Shown: piece by piece, positions 1 to 8,988 of the stretch | Layout: every line of letters begins with the position of its first letter | Position numbering within the stretch: the stretch's first letter is position 1 | Assembly: GCF_004208415.1 (NCBI RefSeq) | Contig: NZ_CP035758.1 | Span: 7,316,001 to 7,380,000, forward strand | Direction: 5' to 3' | Origin: Ktedonosporobacter rubrisoli | GTDB taxonomy: Bacteria > Chloroflexota > Ktedonobacteria > Ktedonobacterales > Ktedonobacteraceae | Length of the DNA: 64,000 nucleotides | Notes under the pieces: model-generated | Seen by the model: the letters and a program-made list of their open reading frames with translations, nothing else | Database searches by the model: none | What the model was told of the DNA's origin: nothing | Program-made: the position numbers and the translations under genes

Positions 1-108
1 GTCGTCGACGAGGCTCCCAAGCCCGTTAAGGAAGGCGTCTCCAAGGAAGAGGCCGAGAAAGTTGTTGCTAAACTGGCCGAGGTTGGCGCCAAAGTCGAGA
101 TCAAGTAG
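1..108 (+). CDS. rplL: 50S ribosomal protein L7/L12, C-terminal end (partial)
   Basis: Frame 1 from the first base reads VVDEAPKPVKEGVSKEEAEK and ends VEIK followed by TAG at 106-108. This is the hallmark end of the L7/L12 C-terminal domain, the part of the ribosomal stalk that contacts elongation factors. Only about 35 codons are inside the window; the start lies to the left. A hairpin terminator follows about 75 bases later, so this is probably the last gene of its operon. Confidence 0.93.
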   Translation, partial: VVDEAPKPVKEGVSKEEAEKVVAKLAEVGAKVEIK

Positions 109-184
109 TTCTCTTGTATCCCTCCTCAACCCAGGAGAGAAGCTGACGGGCTAGAGATATTTCTGCCAGGCTTCTCAAGGCGAG

Positions 185-215
185 AAAGAGACGCGATTCG
201 TTGCGTCTCTTTTCC
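185..215 (+). terminator. Rho-independent terminator after rplL
   Basis: A perfect 10-bp stem (AAAGAGACGC at 185-194 with GCGTCTCTTT at 203-212) has an 8-base loop and is followed by TTCC. It lies 77 bases after the rplL stop codon. The right arm overlaps the -35 element of the next promoter. Confidence 0.8.
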
Positions 216-229
216 TTCCATGCTATAAT
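201..229 (+). promoter_or_regulatory. Promoter of the rpsO-pnp transcript
   Basis: TTGCGT (201-206), a 17-bp spacer and a perfect TATAAT (224-229) form a sigma-70 type promoter about 320 bp before rpsO. It overlaps the right arm and loop of the rplL terminator. Confidence 0.65.
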
Positions 230-548
230 GCAAACGGAGAAGTAAACAGTTTGCAATTTTGCTGCCAAAAAGGCACTTACGCATTCGCTGTGCAGCATCG
301 AGAGCAGTGTGCCTGAATACCTGGTCCGCTACGGAACCGCTCATTTTGTAGGAATTGCATGAGGACAAAGGCGGCGAAAGCGCGCAGCTTGGAGTATGCA
401 TGCGCTCCAACTTCCCTGGAACAGAAAAGAGCAATTCCTGTTCCTTGCCTGAAGAAGGGCAACGTATGGAGAGGGCTCCATACGAAGTGCGGATATTTCA
501 CCGCAACACAAATGTTATCTTGTACAAGAAGGCAGGTGAATAAAGAAC
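230..548 (+). other. Long rpsO 5' leader
   Basis: About 310 bases lie between the likely transcription start and the rpsO start codon. Short overlapping frames here do not resemble proteins. A small hairpin (TGCGG at 488-492 with CCGCA at 501-505) sits 43 bases before the gene. In other bacteria S15 often represses its own translation by binding its leader, so this leader could hold such an element, but I cannot recognise a known S15 site in it. Confidence 0.35.
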
Positions 549-818
549 GTGGCATTGACCGTCGAAGAAAAAGCAGATATTATTGCTAATTCCCGTGTAC
601 ATGAAACCGACACAGGTTCGCCTGAAGTCCAGGTTTCGATCCTGACACGGCGTATCAACCAGCTTACAGAGCACCTTAAGCTTCATAAGCATGACCTCCA
701 TTCACGTCGGGGCCTGCTAATGCTAGTTGGGCAACGCAGACGTTTGCTGTCGTATCTCAGCAAGAAGAGCCCGGAACGCTATCGCGCCTTGATCGCAAAG
801 CTTGGCCTGCGCCACTAA
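549..818 (+). CDS. rpsO: 30S ribosomal protein S15
   Basis: The 89-residue product has the full S15 length and pattern: DTGSPEVQV near residue 20, INQLTEHLK, HKHDLHSRRGLL and the closing LSYLSKKSPERYRALIAKLGLR. S15 is a primary binder of 16S rRNA in assembly of the 30S platform. The start is GTG at 549, preceded by AGGTGA at 534-539. The rpsO-pnp order seen here is the classic arrangement in many bacteria. Confidence 0.97.
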   Translation: MALTVEEKADIIANSRVHETDTGSPEVQVSILTRRINQLTEHLKLHKHDLHSRRGLLMLVGQRRRLLSYLSKKSPERYRALIAKLGLRH

Positions 819-837
819 TCACGGGGTTAGTGCGTAC

Positions 838-883
838 GCGGTCGGCGCAATCATGGCCCGCGCCGTACATTATGGCCGACCGC
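838..883 (+). other. Hairpin in the rpsO-pnp spacer
   Basis: A perfect 9-bp stem pairs GCGGTCGGC (838-846) with GCCGACCGC (875-883) around a 28-base loop, starting 20 bases after the rpsO stop. A T-rich tract (TTTT at 891-894) follows at a distance. It may be a partial terminator or an RNA-processing hairpin like those that control pnp in enterobacteria. The rest of the 326-base spacer up to pnp shows no gene. Confidence 0.5.
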
Positions 884-1144
884 AGCACAGTTTTCTCCAT
901 ATTACGGAAACCCGGGGCATTGTACTGAAACGGATAGAGAGCAGAATAAGAACTAACGAAGACGATAGGCAGAGGATATCCCCACACAGGTTTGTAACCA
1001 ACGCACAAGGATAAGACCGCAGAGAGACAAGACGGTAAGTGTTGTAAGAGTGACTGCACCCAGTTATGGTAAACAGATGGGATGTAACAAGCTCTAGTTA
1101 GAGTTGAACTAAAAGTAAATAGGGTGCCATTAGTCGGAGGAAAT

Positions 1145-3535
1145 ATGATTCATCGTCAAGAAGCTGTCATCGGGGGCCGGGTCATGAGTATTGAGACCGG
1201 TCGTGTGGCAGAACAAAGTAGTGGCGCAGTGCTGGTGCGCTACGGGGACACGGTTCTCCTGGCAACTGTGGTTGGCAGCGATGAGCCCCGTGAAGGTATT
1301 GATTTTTTTCCATTAACAGTTGACGTAGAAGAACGCATGTATGCCGCAGGAAAGATTCCTGGCGGCTTTATTAAACGTGAAGGTAGAGCTACAGAACACG
1401 CCATCCTCGCTTGCCGCCTCGCTGATCGTCCTCTTCGCCCTCTCTTTCCCAAAGGTTATCGCAATGATGTACAGATTATCATCACTGTGCTCTCAGTAGA
1501 CCAGGAAAATGATCCCGATATTATGGGTATTGTTGGCGCTTCGGCTGCTCTCAGCATATCCGATATCCCGTTCGCGGGACCGGTTGGCGCAGTGCGCGTG
1601 GGCTATATCGACGACCAGCTGGTGATCAATCCGCTGGAATCACAGATGAGCCGCAGCAAGCTCGATCTGGCTATAGCAGGCACTGCCGACGCGGTGATGA
1701 TGGTTGAGGCTGGGGCCAAAGAGCTTCCCGAATCCATGATGCTTGAGGCAGTGCGCTTCGGACACGAGCACCTGCAAGAGACCATCAAGATGCAAGAGAA
1801 GCTGATGCAGGCTGTGAATATAGCCAAGCGCCCGTTTGAGCCACCTATGGTTGACGAAGAGTTACAGTCCAAGGTGGCTGCATTTGTATTACCCCGCTTT
1901 GAGGCTGCCGTTAATAACCCGAATAAAGCAGCTCGCTCGACGGCTTTGAGCCTGGTCCAGGACGAGCTGATTGCGGCCTTGGGTGAAGAGTATCCCGAGC
2001 GCTTGAAAGATATCATTACGTTCTATGAAAAAGAACTGAAATCTTATGTGCGCAATAATATCCTGGATCACGGTGCGCGTCCTGATGGTCGCGACCTGCG
2101 CACCATTCGTCCGATCAGTTGCGAAGCTGGCTTGCTTCCACGCACCCATGGTTCGGCGCTCTTTACACGCGGCCAGACCCAGGTGTTGAGCGTGGTTACG
2201 CTGGGCTCGCCCGGCGAGGAGCAGGTCCTCGATGGCCTGGGCCTTGGCGAGAGCAAGCGCTTTATGCACCACTACAATTTCCCACCTTATTCCACAGGCG
2301 AGAGCAAGCCGCTGCGTGGCCCTGGTCGTCGCGAGATTGGTCATGGCGCCCTGGCGGAGCGTGCTGTAGCGGCTGTCATTCCTTCGCACGCTGAATTCCC
2401 TTATACGATTCGAGCAGTCTCTGATGTTCTTTCATCTAACGGCTCGACTTCCATGGGCTCGGTCTGTGGCACAACGCTGGCCCTGATGGATGCTGGTGTA
2501 CCCATTCACGCTCCGGTAGCGGGCGTGGCGATGGGCTTGATCACTGGCGAGGGTGAGCGCGCTGGCAAATGGGCAGTGCTCAGCGACATCCAGGGTATCG
2601 AGGATGCGCTCGGCGATATGGACTTCAAGGTTGCTGGCACAGCCGATGGCGTCACCGCACTCCAGATGGATATCAAAGTCAAGGGCATTACCTATGAAAT
2701 CATGGAGAAAGCCCTAGAACAGGCCCACGAGGGGCGCATGTTCATCATGGAGAAGATGCTTGATGCAATCGATGCGCCACGTGAAGAGCTTTCCGAGTTC
2801 GCACCGCGTATCCAGACCTTGAAGATCAATCCCGACAAGATCGGCGCCGTCATCGGACCAGGCGGCAAAATGATTCGCAAGATCCAGGAAGAGAGCGGAG
2901 CAAAGATCGATATCGAGGATGATGGCTCCGTTAACATCTCCGCGACCTCTGGCGAGGCTATGCAGCAGGCAATAGATGCTGTGCGCGCTCTAACAGAGGA
3001 AGTCGAGGTTGGCCGTATCTACACAGGTACTGTACGCCGCCTCGTGGACTTTGGCGCATTTGTTGAGATCCTGCCCGGTAAAGAAGGTCTGGTTCGGACC
3101 TCACAGCTGGCGGATTATCAGGTAATGCGCCCTGAAGACGTGGTATCTATCGGCGACGAGATCACCGTAATGGTTATCGAAGTCGATGCGCAGGGTCGTA
3201 TTAACCTTTCGCGCCGTGCCGCGTTAAGCGGCGAGATGCCTACACCGGCCGAGCTAGATAGCGAGCGGGGACCCGGACGAGGCGGCCGGGGTGGTCCTGG
3301 CCGGGGTGGCTACGGTGGTGGTCGCGACCGCGAGGGCTCTATGCCTGGCCGAGGCTATAATGATCGTGGCAACTACGGCGGTGGACGTGAGCGCGGTGGC
3401 TATGGCGATCGTGATCGCTATAGTGATCGCAACAGCGGTGGCTTTGGTCAGCGTCGCCCCATGGGTCCGGGTCGCAACCCGGGTCCGCGCCGGGATAGCG
3501 GCTTTGGCCAGCGCTCCACAGATCGTCGCTGGTAA
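1145..3535 (+). CDS. pnp: Polyribonucleotide nucleotidyltransferase (PNPase)
   Basis: The 796-residue product is the phosphorolytic 3'-5' exoribonuclease of the RNA degradosome. Order of parts: first RNase PH fold (about 10-140), helical linker, second RNase PH fold (about 315-450), KH domain with the GPGG loop (about 555-615), S1 domain (about 622-690), then a roughly 90-residue tail rich in Gly, Arg, Asp and Tyr with RGG/RGRGG motifs. The tail is unusually long for the family and looks like a disordered RNA-binding extension. ATG at 1145 is chosen because GGAGG (1136-1140) sits just before it; an in-frame GTG at 1124 has no such site. Confidence 0.97.
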   Translation: MIHRQEAVIGGRVMSIETGRVAEQSSGAVLVRYGDTVLLATVVGSDEPREGIDFFPLTVDVEERMYAAGKIPGGFIKREGRATEHAILACRLADRPLRPLFPKGYRNDVQIIITVLSVDQENDPDIMGIVGASAALSISDIPFAGPVGAVRVGYIDDQLVINPLESQMSRSKLDLAIAGTADAVMMVEAGAKELPESMMLEAVRFGHEHLQETIKMQEKLMQAVNIAKRPFEPPMVDEELQSKVAAFVLPRFEAAVNNPNKAARSTALSLVQDELIAALGEEYPERLKDIITFYEKELKSYVRNNILDHGARPDGRDLRTIRPISCEAGLLPRTHGSALFTRGQTQVLSVVTLGSPGEEQVLDGLGLGESKRFMHHYNFPPYSTGESKPLRGPGRREIGHGALAERAVAAVIPSHAEFPYTIRAVSDVLSSNGSTSMGSVCGTTLALMDAGVPIHAPVAGVAMGLITGEGERAGKWAVLSDIQGIEDALGDMDFKVAGTADGVTALQMDIKVKGITYEIMEKALEQAHEGRMFIMEKMLDAIDAPREELSEFAPRIQTLKINPDKIGAVIGPGGKMIRKIQEESGAKIDIEDDGSVNISATSGEAMQQAIDAVRALTEEVEVGRIYTGTVRRLVDFGAFVEILPGKEGLVRTSQLADYQVMRPEDVVSIGDEITVMVIEVDAQGRINLSRRAALSGEMPTPAELDSERGPGRGGRGGPGRGGYGGGRDREGSMPGRGYNDRGNYGGGRERGGYGDRDRYSDRNSGGFGQRRPMGPGRNPGPRRDSGFGQRSTDRRW

Positions 3536-3553
3536 CTTTCTACAATGTTGTTA

Positions 3554-3589
3554 AGAGGCAGGGTACCTGTAAAAATGTACCCGGCCTCT
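3554..3589 (+). terminator. Strong hairpin after pnp
   Basis: AGAGGC (3554-3559) and GGGTAC (3561-3566) pair with GTACCC (3577-3582) and GCCTCT (3584-3589), with one A-G mismatch and a 10-base loop. It starts 18 bases after the pnp stop. There is no T-run, so it may be a weak terminator or a 3'-end stabiliser and not a classic intrinsic terminator. Confidence 0.55.
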
Positions 3590-3634
3590 CCTAATATGCG
3601 CCTCAGCTACTTTTGGAAAAGAGGTAAAGAAGCA

Positions 3635-4276
3635 ATGTCGTCGGAGGAGATGCTGAGAGAGGTAGCAGCAGAGGTCTCTACCTGTTCGAAATGTAACCTC
3701 TGTAAAGGCCGCACTAAAGCAGTGCCGGGTGAAGGGACTCCTAATGCCAAGATATTGTTTATCGGTGAGGGACCAGGCTTCCACGAAGATAGGCAAGGGC
3801 GTCCATTCGTTGGTCCTGCTGGGCAATTTTTAGATGAGCTCCTGGCAAGCATTAGTCTTAAGCGCTCAGACGTATTTATAACCAATGTCGTGAAGTGTCG
3901 CCCCCCTAACAACCGCGACCCCTTGCCAGAAGAGATCAGTGCGTGCAATGACTACCTTGATCGACAAATTGCAGCTCTTAAACCGCGCGTCATCGTTACT
4001 CTTGGGCGTTACTCAATGGCCAAGTTCTTTGGCAACGAGAAGATTAGCGCAATACATGGACGTGCGCGCAAGAAAAATGGCTATATCTGTATAGCCATGT
4101 ATCATCCGGCCGCTGGTCTACACCAGGCGAGCCTTAAGGATACCATTCGCGAAGACTTTAAAAAGATCCCCCTTGTTATCGCTGAAGCGGAACGCATGGC
4201 GGCAGAGGTCCCACTTAAGGTAAGCGAACCTGTAAAGCCGCAAGAAGAGCCTCCGCAGCAACTTTCGCTGTTCTAA
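3635..4276 (+). CDS. Uracil-DNA glycosylase, family 4
   Basis: The 213-residue protein removes uracil from DNA in base excision repair. It has the family 4 signature: an N-terminal cysteine cluster (CSKCNLC) for the iron-sulfur cluster with further cysteines near NVVKCRPPNNRDP and in SACNDYL, the GEGPG active-site loop, GRPFVGPAGQ, and the HPAA motif. The tail is Pro/Glu-rich and ends QQLSLF, resembling the sliding-clamp-binding QxxLxLF peptides; that role is inferred. The ATG at 3635 is preceded by GAGGT. The frame is open 30 codons further upstream, but that stretch runs through the pnp hairpin. Confidence 0.9.
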   Translation: MSSEEMLREVAAEVSTCSKCNLCKGRTKAVPGEGTPNAKILFIGEGPGFHEDRQGRPFVGPAGQFLDELLASISLKRSDVFITNVVKCRPPNNRDPLPEEISACNDYLDRQIAALKPRVIVTLGRYSMAKFFGNEKISAIHGRARKKNGYICIAMYHPAAGLHQASLKDTIREDFKKIPLVIAEAERMAAEVPLKVSEPVKPQEEPPQQLSLF

Positions 4277-4305
4277 GGCCAGCCGGGTAGAAGATAGAGA
4301 CATAA

Positions 4306-4360
4306 GAAAACCTCCCACGATCCGGTTCATAAAAGACCCGCAGATCGTCGAGAGGTTTTC
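4306..4360. terminator. Bidirectional terminator between convergent genes
   Basis: GAAAACCTC (4306-4314) pairs perfectly with GAGGTTTTC (4352-4360), with an inner ACGAT/ATCGT stem (4317-4321 with 4344-4348). It lies between the stops of the glycosylase (+) and the 4377-4883 gene (-), and both strands offer a short A/T run. Confidence 0.65.
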
Positions 4361-4376
4361 GCTTGCCCTTCTGAAG

Positions 4377-4883
4377 CTATTCTTCCTCGGGCGCTACTCC
4401 TATCACAAAGGCATCTACGCCACTCACTTTGCCACGCCAGTAGTGATATTTCACAGTATGCTCCCCACCAATGATAGTCACATCGCGCAGATGGATATAA
4501 CGCCACATGGTAGGAAGTCCTTCAGGCCCAATTTCAGGCTGATCGGCCGGAGGAATAAGCGCACTATAATATTTGTGCAATTCGCTGGCCATAGCCGGAT
4601 CTTGCTCTCGATAGGTCTGGTCAAACAGGTCAAGGTGAAACTGCACATAGGCCTGGGTGGGAACCATAGTTCCGAAAACAAGCAAACTATGCATCTGTAG
4701 CATAATAGCTACTTCCAGATTCTCTTTCTCTACAAGAGTGACCCACAATTGTAAAGCAACATCCTGCTCACCATATTCTTTGAGCCAGAGATTACGCAGT
4801 TCGACGCGGGTGGGAGGCCGAAGCTTGACCTCCACCGTTGCCGGTTCCTGAGCTGTAGCTTTTTGCTCCGATGTATCCGCCAT
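4377..4883 (-). CDS. Hypothetical acidic protein, 168 aa
   Basis: I do not recognise the family. The product is soluble, with a low-complexity Thr/Glu/Ala-rich start, then a region with LRNLWLKEYGEQDVALQLW, a hydrophobic helix (AIMLQMHSLLVFGTMV) and a C-terminal half rich in aromatic residues that could be a small beta-rich domain. AGGATCATC-like purines precede the ATG weakly. It follows the PBP gene on the same strand by 27 bases, so the two are probably co-transcribed and it could serve the same envelope process. No function is assigned. Confidence 0.6.
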   Translation of the reverse strand: MADTSEQKATAQEPATVEVKLRPPTRVELRNLWLKEYGEQDVALQLWVTLVEKENLEVAIMLQMHSLLVFGTMVPTQAYVQFHLDLFDQTYREQDPAMASELHKYYSALIPPADQPEIGPEGLPTMWRYIHLRDVTIIGGEHTVKYHYWRGKVSGVDAFVIGVAPEEE

Positions 4884-4910
4884 AGATGATCCTCCAAAAA
4901 TCTATCTTCC

Positions 4911-7900
4911 CTAATTGTCACCAGCCCCAAAGGGTTCAATAGGTACGATTGTACCACCTCCAGGCAGGAGAACAGGAGCATTATTGCTGTTGTTGTCATT
5001 ATTATTATTGTTGTTACACTTCTTGCCATGGCAATGCTTCTTGTTATGCTTGCCACCATCATCGTTCTCGGGCGGCGTTGAATAAGAGTAATCGCCCTGA
5101 ATCGTTGGCATCGTCCCATCAATAAACCAGTCGGTCACTGTCGCTTCTCCTGGATGGGGCAACAAACCAGTCTGCGCCGAAACAGAGCCTGTATGCACAT
5201 CAGCGGGCCTTACAAAGTCATCGGCTGGGAAATTATACAGGTGCGAAGCATACTCCATAACATCATGCCAGATGTAACCGGCCCCTGTAATACCTACCAC
5301 GTTATTCATAATAGAATTGTCGCTATTCCCAGCCCAGACGCCCACAGCAATATGCGGGGTATAGCCTATGGTCCAGTTGTCGCGGAAGTTATCGGTTGTA
5401 CCGGTCTTCGCTGCGGCCGGACGATCTAATTCCAGAGGGTTGCCTGGCGAAAATTCGTGGTAACGCGCCTTATTGTCTGAGAGGATGCTGCTGATCATGA
5501 ACGATACATCAGCGCCTACTGCGCGCTGGCCCTGGGGGTGGGCCTCGTTATATTTATATACGGGGCTCCCCTGATTGTCAGTAATCTCTAATATCGAGGT
5601 AGCTGGCGCCCTGATACCCTGGTTGGCAAAGGTCGCATAAGCTCCGGTCAAGTGTAAAAGTGAGACCTCCGACGTACCAAGCGCGAGGGTTGGCCCAAAC
5701 GAATCCAGAGGTTTGCTGGCGATTTCCGAGAGACCGAGACGCGCCGCCATATTCACCACATTAGGAACACCTGCATACATCAGTGCGTCCACTGAAGGGA
5801 TATTATACGAGTTAGCGATCGCCATGCGCATCGTCATGGGAAAATCTGTATGATATTTTTGATCATAGTTTGGCGGCGAATAGTAAGTGCCATCATCCAG
5901 CTGACGCGGATAGTAGGTTTTGTGATCAGGAACGATCATGCCAGGATACCAGCCCAGCTCAAAAGCTGTGGCATAGACAATGGGCTTCATCGATGATCCC
6001 GGCTGGCGCAAGGCCAGGGCACCATTGTATTGCCCCTGCACCTCGGGCTTACTATCGTTATAGTTTGCGCTACCATCCATAGCCAGGATCTCTCCAGTAT
6101 GAGGATTGATCACGACGGCGGAGGCATTATTGACGTTATTGGTGATATTTAATGGCCCGAAATTGCCTAAATAGGAGTCTTGTTGGGCCTTGTATAGATT
6201 GTCGTAGACGATCTGCTCGACTTTCTTTTCAAGATCGAGATCAAGTGTGGTGTAGACGTTGTAACCACCATCAAGCAGGTTCTGAGCGCCCAGTAACGGC
6301 ACCAATACCTGGTCAACTACGTAGCGCACAAAGTGGGGAGCATTGGTTTGCTTCTCTTGCAGGGCTGAATACGAGACGAACTTGTAATCAGCCATCTCCT
6401 TATGCGCCTGCTCTTTCTGCGCCTTGGTGATCACGCCAGTATCGACCATCGCTTGCAATACCACAAGCTGCCGGTTGAGGGCCGCATCCTTGTTATAGAT
6501 AGGGTTGTAAAGCGAGGGGCCCTGAGGCAAACCAGCCAGCATCGAAGCCTGAGCCAGGTCGAGCTGAGAAACTGCTGGCTTACAGCCATGCTTATCGCAT
6601 TTAGGCTGGAGATTAAAGTAGTCCTGCGCAGCCGCCTCGATGCCATAGTTGAGATCACCATAAAAGACTGTATTAAGATACATCTCCATGATCTTCCATT
6701 TGGGATACTGCTGCGTCAGGCCGGCGGCTAACATCGCCTCTTCCACTTTTTGCTGCGGTGTACGATCCTGCTCGTCGAAAAGCTGTTTCTTGATCAACTG
6801 CTGGGTGACCGTGCTGGCTCCCTGCAAGGTTCCATGATGCTGCAGATCCGAGACGGCGGCGCGCGCAATACCATAAGGATCGACACCGCCGTTGGTCCAG
6901 AAGGTGCGATCCTCAGCGGCAACTGTGGCTTTAACCAGCAGCGGCGAAATATCGCTATAATTGACGTAGGTCCGTCTCCCGCGACCTATCTGGTTATCAT
7001 AAAGTTGATAGAGCAAATGTCCATTGCGATCATAGATATGGGTGGTCTGAAAGAGCGAATGCTGAGCCATGCCATTAAGCAAGGGCAATTGCGACTGATA
7101 ATAGGCATAAGCGGCACCGACACCACCGGAAAGCAGCACCACCACGACCACTAGAAGAATAACAGCGGTCTTCCAGAGCCAGGCGGGAAAGCCACCAACG
7201 CGCTCCTGGCGGCGCTTGCGAATGAGGATACGATTGACGCGCATACGGCGCGTATCTTGTTCTGTGAGTGGAGCAGGGACTTCCTCGGCTGGCGCGGGCA
7301 GAACTGCCACACTGACAGCGCTGCGCTCTTCCTCTGCGCGGGTTGCCTCCTGCTGAATCTCTTGTTGCTTGAGAAACAGCGTACTCTCGCGCTCCAGCTG
7401 CGCCCTCTTCTCTTCTTCTTTCTTGCGCTTTTCTTCCTGCAATTTTTCAGCTTTTAGAGCTGCACGCTGCTCAGCAGCCTGGCGCTGCACCTCTTGCGGG
7501 TCTAGAAACAGCGTAGGCTCTTTCTCCCACTGTGCCCTCTTCTCCTCTTCTTCTTCCTTTTTGCTCTTCTGCTGGCCGTCCTGAATCTGGCCCTCCGCCT
7601 TCAGCCTGGCGGCTCGTCGCCAGCTTTCTATAAGCGCGTCTTTATCTTTCGGGCGCTGACTCTCTGCTTTGCCAGCACTTTCGGCTAATTGCTCGCCCTC
7701 CTTTGGTTTCCTTGCCCCCTCTACCACGCTACGCCGATCGACAGGCTGGGTCTCTATCTCACTGATTTCGGCATGCGAAGGCTCTTTTGCGTCCCGAGCC
7801 GCGAGAGGTGGAATTTTAGCTTGCTCACGCTTGCCCTCCTTGAGTGGAGAAGAGCTTGTTTTGTGCGCATCCTGCTTCAAGAGCTGCGTCTCAACATCAT

Positions 7901-8666
7901 TGCCGTTCTGGGTTTCGCGATCTTCAGCATTATCGGCATGCTTACTCGGTGCACTCTTATTTACATTTACCTTCACCCCATCACCACCATCATTTCTACT
8001 TACTACCCTGTTTCCCATACGATTGGCCCATTTACGTTCGTCCTCTCCACGTATAGAGGTGCTCGCGCTGCTGGACTGCGACTCGGCTCCGTTGCCGCTG
8101 GTGGCGTTGCTGCTTCTCTCCTGGTTCCCTGATCTGGAGAAGCCAGACGCCAGAGGGGGCTTCTTATTCTCCTCTACAGCTTGCTCGTTTTCCTGCTGGG
8201 CACTACCACTAGCGCCTCGGCTCGTAATGCGGTTGCCAATGCGATAGACGCGCCTGGAAGCAGCCTCTTTGCCATCGCCTGAGCTATTTTTGCTTTGCTC
8301 TACAGACGAGCCTGGAGTAACTTCTCCTCTATTTTCTATGCTCGCGGCAATGGGCCGAGATACAATAGATCCAGGGCCATCTTTAAGGCTCTGCTCATCC
8401 TTTTCATTTTTCTGCTTAAGAACCTCATTTTTCCTTTGACTATCCGCTGTGATAAGCTGCTCAGCATCTATATTTTTTGTATTGGTTTCATTATTTTTTT
8501 TCTCAATAGCATTCTGATCCTGACGATAGTCCTGTTTGGGGCTGGAACTTTGCCGATCAGGTCCACCGCCACTATTTTCATGTCTGTTACCCTTGATTTT
8601 ACCCACAGCGGGTAATCTACCTTGAGTGTCTTCTTGCTGACTTCTGCTCAGGTCATCCATAGACAT
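4911..8666 (-). CDS. Class A penicillin-binding protein with very long cytoplasmic N-terminus
   Basis: The 1251-residue bifunctional peptidoglycan synthase polymerises and cross-links glycan strands outside the membrane. Residues 1 to about 485 are highly charged and predicted disordered. They contain a repeated R(I/M)GNR(I/V)xSR motif and two copies of a roughly 30-residue EEEKRAQxExExTLFLxxQE unit. One membrane helix follows at about 490-515. The GT51 domain starts near 585 (AAEDRTFW, QGASTVTQQL). The transpeptidase carries the three active-site motifs SSMKP (near 890), SYN (near 953) and KTGTT (near 1090). The C-terminus has a poly-Asn run and a Pro/Gly tail. Typical family length is 650-900, so the N-terminal tail is the odd part. 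Confidence 0.93.
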   Translation of the reverse strand: MSMDDLSRSQQEDTQGRLPAVGKIKGNRHENSGGGPDRQSSSPKQDYRQDQNAIEKKNNETNTKNIDAEQLITADSQRKNEVLKQKNEKDEQSLKDGPGSIVSRPIAASIENRGEVTPGSSVEQSKNSSGDGKEAASRRVYRIGNRITSRGASGSAQQENEQAVEENKKPPLASGFSRSGNQERSSNATSGNGAESQSSSASTSIRGEDERKWANRMGNRVVSRNDGGDGVKVNVNKSAPSKHADNAEDRETQNGNDVETQLLKQDAHKTSSSPLKEGKREQAKIPPLAARDAKEPSHAEISEIETQPVDRRSVVEGARKPKEGEQLAESAGKAESQRPKDKDALIESWRRAARLKAEGQIQDGQQKSKKEEEEEKRAQWEKEPTLFLDPQEVQRQAAEQRAALKAEKLQEEKRKKEEEKRAQLERESTLFLKQQEIQQEATRAEEERSAVSVAVLPAPAEEVPAPLTEQDTRRMRVNRILIRKRRQERVGGFPAWLWKTAVILLVVVVVLLSGGVGAAYAYYQSQLPLLNGMAQHSLFQTTHIYDRNGHLLYQLYDNQIGRGRRTYVNYSDISPLLVKATVAAEDRTFWTNGGVDPYGIARAAVSDLQHHGTLQGASTVTQQLIKKQLFDEQDRTPQQKVEEAMLAAGLTQQYPKWKIMEMYLNTVFYGDLNYGIEAAAQDYFNLQPKCDKHGCKPAVSQLDLAQASMLAGLPQGPSLYNPIYNKDAALNRQLVVLQAMVDTGVITKAQKEQAHKEMADYKFVSYSALQEKQTNAPHFVRYVVDQVLVPLLGAQNLLDGGYNVYTTLDLDLEKKVEQIVYDNLYKAQQDSYLGNFGPLNITNNVNNASAVVINPHTGEILAMDGSANYNDSKPEVQGQYNGALALRQPGSSMKPIVYATAFELGWYPGMIVPDHKTYYPRQLDDGTYYSPPNYDQKYHTDFPMTMRMAIANSYNIPSVDALMYAGVPNVVNMAARLGLSEIASKPLDSFGPTLALGTSEVSLLHLTGAYATFANQGIRAPATSILEITDNQGSPVYKYNEAHPQGQRAVGADVSFMISSILSDNKARYHEFSPGNPLELDRPAAAKTGTTDNFRDNWTIGYTPHIAVGVWAGNSDNSIMNNVVGITGAGYIWHDVMEYASHLYNFPADDFVRPADVHTGSVSAQTGLLPHPGEATVTDWFIDGTMPTIQGDYSYSTPPENDDGGKHNKKHCHGKKCNNNNNNDNNSNNAPVLLPGGGTIVPIEPFGAGDN

Positions 8667-8988
8667 GCTGCGTCCTTCCTTGCAGGAGTAGGTGCTGGTG
8701 TATCATCCCTTACCACCTTTTATCTAGTTCATGCATACCAGGAGGCATCAACACCAATATACCGACGAATGACAATAATTTACGGATAATGAATATAGAC
8801 TTCTGTCCCCCCCACCCTATAGGAGCCTGTGTTACACAGGCAGTATCATACCACACGACGCATACTGCACTGTTTTTTAATAACGTTCCAGGATGACACT
8901 TTGTTTCGTATACCGTACCTTCTGGGCATGCAACCCTCGTCGCCGAATTACGTAGATTATAGTGGTCCCATATATAAGGAGAACAATT
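8667..8988. promoter_or_regulatory. Divergent intergenic region with a perfect palindrome
   Basis: This 322-base spacer separates the PBP gene (-) from the membrane protein gene (+). It holds a perfect inverted repeat of 8 bp with a 1-base centre (GCCTGTGT T ACACAGGC, 8825-8841), the size of a dimeric repressor operator. GCAGTAT (8840-8846) and ATACTGC (8871-8877) could also pair. No convincing -35/-10 pair was found. Confidence 0.4.

Noticed and set aside
355..589. Short + strand frames in the rpsO leader
   Set aside because: No family resemblance; they run through hairpin sequence and into rpsO in another frame.
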